This document shows, one piece after another, positions 58,103-64,000 of a stretch of DNA of 64,000 nucleotides. Numbering within the stretch: the stretch's first letter is position 1; every line of letters starts with the position of its first letter. A program made the translations under genes and the position numbers. The notes under the pieces were generated by a model, which did not search any database, was not told the origin of the DNA, and saw only the letters and a program-made list of their open reading frames with translations. This DNA comes from Platanthera guangdongensis (taxonomy: Eukaryota; Streptophyta; Magnoliopsida; Asparagales; Orchidaceae), in the NCBI GenBank assembly GCA_039583875.1, contig CM077166.1, positions 89,650,564 to 89,714,563 on the forward strand, written 5' to 3'.

Positions 58103-58499
58103 AGTGGGGTGTCACTCTGAATTGTAGGCCTATGGAAGAGGCTGAGGTAGGCTTCTGCCTGAGTTGTAGGAGTGTGGATCCACTCTGAGTTGTAGGAACC
58201 AGTCTTGGTTCTGAGCTGTAAGATCTGCGGATCTGAGTAGAAGGAAGGAAGTTAGGCCGAATCTAGTACACTGCTAGATAGGCGAAGGGGGAAAGTGGAC
58301 GTACCCATCATTTGGGGAACCGCTACAAATATTGGGTGCAATCTGTGAATGTTATGTGTATGTGAATGTTGTGCTGTGTTTTCTGCTAAGTAAATTGCTA
58401 AATTAGATAGATTTATCTGCCTAAGTCAGAAAAAGAATTGAAACTATTCACCCCCCCCCCCCTCTAGGTGTTTAGAACATCTTGAAACTAATTCTTTCA
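58103..58499 (+). repeat. Sire-A 3' LTR, piece 3
   Basis: The last 397 bp of the LTR, matching 21047-21436, ending TTCTTTCA before the duplication gtatg. Confidence 0.92.
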
Positions 58500-58504
58500 G
58501 TATG

Positions 58505-58605
58505 TATCAATATCACTCTCACCCTGCACCAGACGTTGAATCTCATTATCCATAGCAATCCACTGCGACATTGGGAAATACTTGGCCAGAAACAATCGTG
58601 ACGAA
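58505..58605 (-). pseudogene. Gypsy gag fragment, upstream half
   Basis: The minus strand encodes SSRLFLAKYFPMSQWIAMDNEIQRL and ESDIDTY, continuing at 19797 as LHEFTRLGCYVG. Upstream on the minus strand it merges into GTGTC-rich array sequence with no Gag N-terminus. Together with 19510-19797 it is an isolated gag piece of about 390 bp. Confidence 0.8.
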
Positions 58606-58639
58606 GAGCACGGTGGGGGAGTGTCTACTGCCGTGTAAG

Positions 58640-58975
58640 GGCACACAGCCTGTGATACGGGCTTGTCACAGGCCGTGTCTGTTTCTAGAGTTGGCCAAGG
58701 TTGTGAGGCTTGGTGAGCATGGCCAGGACACAAGTGTGTCTCTAGGCACATGACCTGTGACACGGGCGTGTCATATCTCCGTGTCTTCCTCGGGTTGAGA
58801 TGGTTGTGTACCACCCCAGGTACACGGGCTAGACACGGGCGTGTTTGAAGCTGTATCAGGTCATACGGCCTGTGACACAGGCCTGTCACATGACTGTGTA
58901 CTGTTCTGGATGAGTCGGTTGTGTGCTGCTTAAGGTACAGTGCCTATGACACGGGCATGTCACAGGCCGTGTCAG
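58640..58975. repeat. Gypsy-type palindrome array in L4
   Basis: GACACGGGCGTGTC and close variants near 58757, 58832 and 58951, with decayed forms such as GATACGGGCTTGTC. Spacing about 75-110 bp. Confidence 0.75.
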
Positions 58976-59554
58976 CCAAAAATTAGACTTTTGTGGCAAA
59001 ATCGTGGCCGTCCATTTTCTTCAGCCAGGATCTGATGGCTTAGACTCCTCCCTGCTACTTTATGGCCCAAGATGAGAAGAGAATTCTCATTCTTCACTTA
59101 GCCATTCTCTTTCTAAGGAAGTTAGAGAGAATAGAGAGCAAGAGGAGGAGGTGGAGAGAGGAGCCGGCCACCGGAGGAGCTGCTGAGGTCCGATTTGAGA
59201 TTTGAGGCTAGCGTTGTGGAGGCAAAGCCGCTGCAGTGCTTTCCAGCAGGCTAGAAGTCCATGGCTCCGAAGCGATATTAAAGGGTAATGATCTTCCTTC
59301 TTAGCCATGTGAAGGCTTCGTTTTTGGCATATGCATGAGATTCCCTCACTAGAGGGTGGATTTCTAAATCCCCTTGTTTTGATTCTCGGAATCCCCATTG
59401 TTTTGGCATATAGATCCGAAAATGGAGTACGGAAGAGGCATACTGTGTGAAGCCCATCTAGACAGGTTGGTATGGATTGGTGATGTTGCATTTATGCACC
59501 GGAGATGTCTCTGTGGTAAAACGTGTAGTTTATGGAGTCAAGGGGTTGAAACTG

Positions 59555-59965
59555 TGAAGGGTAGTAGCAGGAAGTACTGGTACGGAAGTCTGGGAAAAGA
59601 CCCTCTGATGCTTGTGATACTTACTGGGTTGTTCCTGTGAAGGGTAGTAGTAGGAAGTAATGGTACGGAAGTCCAGGAAAAGACACTCTAATGCTTGTGA
59701 TACTTACTGGGTTGCGCCTGTGAAGGGTAGTAGCAGGAAGTACTGGTACGGAAGTCCAGGAAAAGACCCTTTGATTCTTATGATACTTACTGGGTTGTGC
59801 CTGTGAAGGGTAGTAGTAGGAAGTACTGGTACGGAAGTCCAGGAAAAGACCCTCTGATGCTTGTGATACTTATTGGGTTGTGCCTGTGAAGGGTAGTAGC
59901 AGGAAGTACTGGTGTGGAAGCCCAGGAAAACACCCAGGCTTTATGCCAAACAGGAAAGGTGAGAC
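59555..59965 (+). repeat. 83-bp tandem repeat in L4
   Basis: Nearly five copies of a unit starting GAAGGGTAGTAG and containing GGAAGTACTGGTACGGAAG and GATACTTACTGGGTTG. Copies start at about 59555, 59639, 59722, 59804 and 59888 and are highly similar, so the expansion is recent relative to the LTR. Confidence 0.9.
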
Positions 59966-60837
59966 CGGCCCGCACCTTTTACTTAACAGTGAATACGTTG
60001 ATATTCAGTGATGGCAAGATGACTTGAGCAACGGGGGGTGGTTGATCCAACCTGCGTTATGTCCGTCCGACTTGAAGACCAAAAAGTGCGGTCTGTTGGA
60101 GCGTATAGCGAGAGTCTTAGGCCAGCGCGCCACTAAGACTAAAATCTCTGGTTGCACGCCATGGAGCAAATGCTCAACTTTTACCGTTGTGTTTTGCCCC
60201 TGATACGGTGGTGGGACCCTAGTTCGCCGGTACACTAAGAATGTTCCCTGAGTGCCCGGATCCTTGGGTCGTGTGGCTGACGGTTATGATGGAATGTTTG
60301 TGCGTGAGAGCACAATGTGTGATATATATATCTGCATATGAATTGCTATGCCTGCAGGTAAGGAATACCATTGCCCCGGAAAAGGGGTAGGGTCGTTATA
60401 AATTGGTCAGCTGAATGCTTACCGTTGCCTTGTTTGCCACCTTTGGGTGGACTGTCCTTGTACAGGAGCTGGAGAACCGAGCAAGATATTTAAAGGCTGA
60501 AGTCCCTGTTGTTGCTGCTGCTGCTAGCCCTTGAAGGCTAAGATGAAAATGTTGTATTTTGTTCATGTGTGTTCGGCCTGCGCGGCAATGTTTGGAAGCC
60601 ACTTTTATAAAGAGCAACTGTAAGGCCATAATGTCAAACGATATTGTATTTGATGTACATTCCTATATAAATATGGTTGTTTATATTAATGGACATTCAA
60701 GGTTGGAGTTCTGAATTTATGTTAACAGCTTCCGCTAGAATGCTATGAGTTAGGATGCGCAACTCTGATATCATCCCGTGACTTCACCGCCTGTTTTGTG
60801 GCATATAGTGTGGGGCTGTAACACTGCCTATCCATCA

Positions 60838-61533
60838 CATAGCATATAGCAGAAGTTCTGGCCAGGGCCCGACACCATATACCACAAACAGACTGGGTGG
60901 TTACTCAATGGAAACCATCCAACCAATCCAACGTCCTACACAAAGTCATTCTAGCGGAAGCAATAATAATAGTTGTAATAATAAAGAACCCAACAGTAGC
61001 ATGAATGTCCACTACAATGCAAAAAGGAATGAACGTACAAATACTCAAGTACTTGCCTTAAGGCCTTATAATAATTTGCTTGAATATAAATGTTTTCCAA
61101 ACCTCGGCATGCAGGCCGGCCATACATGAATAACAGAAAACACTCAAAATTAGGCCTTTGAGGGCCGGCTCAGCAACTTGGGCTTTAGCCCGCTATTTAG
61201 CACTCGGCTCCGGAGCACCTGCAAGCAATAATCCACCGCACGGTGGCAAACAAAGGCAACGGTCAGCTATGCTGACCAAATTATAACGATCCCGACCCCA
61301 ACCCGTGGCGTCGATGCTCCTTCCCTGCACTTCGTTAGCATAATCCAACAATATAGTGTAACAACAAAACAACACAGGCGTAGGCACTCATGGCCACACA
61401 ACCCGTGCACTCAGGACACATTCTCGGTGAACCAATAAATGTCACGTCAATTTAAGCCATAAACATTTCGGTCTCCCCACCGCCACTTTGACGGCCAAAC
61501 TATGAGCATTTTGTCTTTCCGGAATTGGTCACA
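60838..61533 (-). mobile_element. L5: gypsy LTR fragment, minus orientation
   Basis: The first 450 bp are an imperfect inverted copy of the end of L4 (for example CATTCTAGCGGAAG against CTTCCGCTAGAATG, and GGTCAGC/GCTGACC blocks). It interrupts the Gyp-2 gag at about 61533. No gene is visible. Confidence 0.6.
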
Positions 61534-61746
61534 TCATTTTAAGCCATAGGCCGCCTTAGCACAACCCGGCATGGTCTTCGCCGTATCCGTTGTAGCAGGG
61601 TTTGCAACCTGAGCTGTCGCTGCAGCTTGGGCTACCACCATTGCTTCTACAAGCATGCGACAGAAGTCGGCCGGGTTTACACCCATGCCCAAAGGACCCT
61701 GAGCAGTAGCTCTGCTCGCTGAAAGCTCTTCTCTTGGTCTTGACAT
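61534..61746 (-). pseudogene. Gyp-2 gag, 5' part
   Basis: The minus strand starts ATGTCAAGACC at 61746 (SRPREELSASRATAQGPLGM, NPADFCRMLVEAMV, ATAQVANPATTDTA), closely matching the start of Gyp-1 gag, which has lost this ATG. The coding sequence is cut by L5 after about 65 codons. Confidence 0.8.
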
Positions 61747-61893
61747 ACCCGCCTCGTTTCTTGCGCTCTTTAAGAAAAGCAAGGAAACATGGAATCAGTC
61801 TCTAATCGTAAGACTCAAACATAAGGACACGCATGGTCACGCATTACTCCTATGTGGATAACTTCTATCCGCTCTGACCTTGATTCTAACCTG

Positions 61894-61979
61894 GCACTGA
61901 TACCAAATTATAACACCTTCCTTGTAATGATTGTATAATATGGGTCCGGCCGGGTCCCCATAACATACATGATGGAGAC
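61894..61979 (-). mobile_element. Gyp-2 primer site and 3' tail of its 5' LTR
   Basis: The complement of 61894-61905 reads TGGTATCAGTGC, a tRNA-iMet site with one change. The LTR edge (ATAACACC at 61909, TGTAACACC in Gyp-1) follows and runs until Sire-D cuts in at 61980. Confidence 0.75.
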
Positions 61980-62576
61980 TATTGGGTACATTGGAAAATG
62001 TGTACCATATTTGAAGAAGCCTCACCTTACTTTATGATATGAATCATGGTGTATTTGATGTTATTTTGAATTTATATGTGCAGGTTAAGAAAATGCAAGA
62101 ATGCATGTAAAAGTTTCTAAGTCCATGAGTCGACACCAGAGAATCTGTGTCGACACTCATGAAGGCTTGTGTCGACACTGGAGAAAATCGGTGTCGACAC
62201 CTGGAGTCAACTGTGTCGACACTTGGAAAGGCTGCGTCGACACTAGAAGAAACTATGTCGACACATAGAGGCAGTGTTGACACACAGAGAAGACTTTGTT
62301 GACATCAACTATGTCGACACACAGAAGACTTTGTCGACATCAACTGTGTCGACACATAGGACTTGTGTCGACACATGGCAGAGTTTCAAGAAAGTTAATT
62401 TTTGTGAAGAAAATAAGTGACTGTGTCGACACACAGAACTAGTGTCGACACATTCTACAGAAGCTGTGTCGAGAAGCTGTGTCAACACCAAGAGAGCTGT
62501 GTTGACACCACCAAGGCTAGTATCGACACTTAGTCTACTTGTGTTGACACATGATGACGTTTAGTCTCGACACTTT
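61980..62576 (+). mobile_element. Sire-D: partial Sire-family LTR
   Basis: Starts TATTGGGTACATTGG (one change from TGTTGGG) and keeps the GGTACATT...AATGTGTACC inverted repeat. The array at 62127-62574 has many decayed motifs (GTGTTGACAC, TGTCAACAC). Cut by Sire-E at 62577. Confidence 0.85.
62127..62574. repeat. GTGTCGACAC palindrome array, Sire-D
   Basis: About ten exact palindromes, with variants mostly changed at the central CG. Confidence 0.88.
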
Positions 62577-62749
62577 TGTTGGGTACATTGAAAATGTGTA
62601 CCAGATTTGAAGAAGCCTCATCCTACTCAACGATATACATCAAGGTGTATTTGATGTGCTTTGAGTTTATATGTGCAGGTTAAGTAATTGCAGGAAATGC
62701 ACAAAAGTTTCTAAGTCCATGTGTCGAAACCTAGAGATGCAGTGTCGAC

Positions 62750-63423
62750 TGTACAACCCCGTGTCCGGCGAGCAAGGTCACCAGGGGCCAGGCAAATCGG
62801 GCTGAGGACAATAGGCGAGCTCGACAGTAAAGGGGGCGAGACCGAGCTCGGCATCCGTCGACCAGAGATCGACGATCGGCGACCCCGAGCTCGGCATTCG
62901 CCGAGCGACGCACAACTCGCGTCCTCGCAGTGGAGCTCGGCAACGGTAGGCGAGAAGTACATGCCGAGGTGGCCAGAACTCCCCAGCTCGCCCGGATATG
63001 TGATGTTCTTTTTACTGTTTTGCCCCTGCTGGTCTGCCCATAGCCCTTCAAAACAGCGGAGTTTGGCTGTTGGCAGACCCAACCAAGGGGTTTTCTGGTA
63101 ATTTCATGTCAGTTCTTTTGGTTATTGGCAGTCCGGATTTCAAAAGCTATAAATAGGACCCAAGGGGTACCCCAGAGAGCATGCTTCCTGTGCCTCCCTG
63201 CTCTAGTTTTCAAGTGCTTTCTGAGGGTACCTTAGCTCGGCCTCTGGCTAAGGAGGGGAAGTGCTCTGAGATCTTCCGGGTTTGTGGTGGGACCTCCCTG
63301 TCGAGCCCTTGGGTCTGTTTCTCCTTATCCCCTTTGTTGTTTTTCTTGCAGGAGCAAAGTAGGTGCGAGACCACCCCTTCCCAAGGTTCGAACTCCACAG
63401 GAGGCCGGATTCCGGTTTCAACA
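62750..63423 (+). mobile_element. Solo LTR of another family inside the Sire-E array
   Basis: 674 bp, TGTACAACCCC...TTTCAACA, flanked by a perfect 5-bp duplication tcgac (62745-62749 and 63424-63428). It is G/C-rich in U3, with a TATA box TATAAATA at 63148-63155 followed by a leader with a T-rich, acceptor-like TTTTTCTTGCAG near 63350. It is unlike the other LTRs in the window. No coding sequence. Confidence 0.87.
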
Positions 63424-64000
63424 TCGACACTTATGAAGGCTTGTGTCGTCACCTAGAGAAGCTGTGTCGGCACTTGGAGTATTTGTGTCGACACCAGGAA
63501 AGGCAGAGTCGACACGAGAAGAAGAGTGTCGACACATACAGGCAGTGTCGACACACAGTGAAGAATACTTAACATATATCTTGTCGACACTTAGATGCAG
63601 TGTCGACACCCAGAGAAGCTTAGTCGACATCAAATGTGTCGACACCTGAAGGATGTGTCGACACTCAACAAGCTTCAACAAAGTTAAAGTAAAAGAAGTA
63701 CTTGTCTCGACACAAAGGAGATGTGTCGACACTCAACAAGTTTCAACACAAGAAGACATGTGTCTACACAAAAGAGATGTGTCGACACTCAGCAAGTTTC
63801 AACACAAGAAGGCATGTGTCGACACAAAGGAGATGTGTCGACACACAGCAGAATTCAACTAAGTTTTAAAGAAGTACTTGTGTCAACACACAGAATCAGT
63901 GTCGACACATTCAACAAAATGCTTGTGTCGACACAAAGAATCTGTGTCGACACATTCTGAAGAAGCAGTGTCGAGAAGCTGTTACAACAACACAAGGAGT
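63424..64000. repeat. GTGTCGACAC palindrome array, Sire-E
   Basis: Around fifteen exact palindromes. A local unit (palindrome-TCAACAAGTTTCAACAC...GACAC-AAAGGAGAT-palindrome) of about 57 bp repeats near 63700-63850. Confidence 0.88.

Larger units (their letters stand above)
19798..58499 (+). mobile_element. Sire-A: Ty1/copia SIRE-type element with two same-family elements nested in its 3' LTR
   Basis: The element runs from TGTTGGGTACATTGG (19798) to TTCTTTCA (58499). It is flanked by the perfect duplication gtatg (19793-19797 and 58500-58504) in a gypsy gag. After subtracting Sire-B and Sire-C with their duplications it is about 12.3 kb: 5' LTR of 1639 bp, gag, pol, palindrome array, aORF, polypurine tract, and a 3' LTR in three pieces (30466-30555, 43740-44895, 58103-58499) adding to 1643 bp. 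Gag and pol carry many nonsense mutations and one clear frameshift, so it is non-autonomous now. Confidence 0.93.
58606..60823 (+). mobile_element. L4: gypsy LTR fragment, plus orientation
   Basis: Palindrome array at 58640-58975, then a leader near 59090-59290 matching the Gyp-1 and L3 leaders (GTGGAGGCAAAGCC, CCATGGCT, AGGGTAATGA), an 83-bp tandem repeat (59555-59965), and an end GGGGCTGTAACA at 60823. The 5' TGTAACGCCCC end is missing. No gene is visible in 59966-60823. Confidence 0.7.
62577..64000 (+). mobile_element. Sire-E: partial Sire-family LTR, runs off the window
   Basis: Starts TGTTGGGTACATTG at 62577 at the end of the Sire-D array. The array begins at 62721, is interrupted by a solo LTR (62750-63423) and resumes to the window end. 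No coding region is reached. Confidence 0.87.

Noticed and set aside
62750..63423. Possible small host gene with TATA box and intron-like acceptor
   Set aside because: TG...CA ends and a perfect 5-bp duplication define it as a solo LTR; no ORF with family features.

Overview
The window is plant nuclear DNA made almost entirely of nested LTR retrotransposons. I recognise no host protein gene, rRNA or tRNA gene. A plant is indicated by Ty1/copia (SIRE-type and a second lineage) and Ty3/gypsy elements with initiator-Met tRNA primer sites, very long LTRs and long-range nesting. The species cannot be named from this sequence.

Layout: (1) 1-7644 is a minus-strand Ty3/gypsy element (Gyp-1: protease, gag, primer site and a 2.6-kb LTR), with its gag split by a plus-strand solo LTR (S1, 966-4012). 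(2) 7771-17768 is a plus-strand gypsy-derived element (NA-gyp). It keeps a gag-like N-terminus and an integrase C-terminal remnant but no visible RT or integrase core. A 5.3-kb copia element (Cop-1, 9728-14991) is inserted in it. (3) 17769-19797 is a minus-strand gypsy LTR fragment (L3) and the start of a gag fragment. (4) 19798-58499 is one plus-strand SIRE-type element (Sire-A), flanked by the 5-bp duplication gtatg. Its 3' LTR has been hit twice by minus-strand members of the same family: Sire-B (30556-43734, duplication gttga) and Sire-C (44896-58097, duplication gtaag). Without B and C, Sire-A is about 12.3 kb. (5) 58505-61979 is the rest of the interrupted gag and more gypsy LTR pieces (L4 plus, L5 minus, Gyp-2 gag). 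(6) 61980-64000 holds two more Sire LTRs (D, then E inserted in D). E is interrupted by a 674-bp solo LTR of another family.

The most unusual signal is regulatory. The Sire LTRs carry arrays of the 10-bp palindrome GTGTCGACAC, with about 30 exact copies in one 0.93-kb array. A second array of the same palindrome lies between pol and an additional 3' ORF (aORF). In A, B and C that second array is followed by a TATAAATA box about 100 bp before the aORF start codon. So both promoters of the element, LTR and internal, lie just downstream of the same palindrome array. The aORF product is helical and charged, with no membrane segment that I can see. I infer a possible self-regulatory system in which an element-encoded protein or a host dimeric factor reads the palindromes. 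The unrelated gypsy LTRs carry arrays of GACACG-NN-CGTGTC, the same GTGTC half-site in the opposite arrangement.

All coding regions are broken to different degrees. Sire-A is the most decayed, mostly by CAR-to-TAR and TGG-to-TAG/TGA changes typical of methyl-cytosine deamination. B and C are closer to intact.
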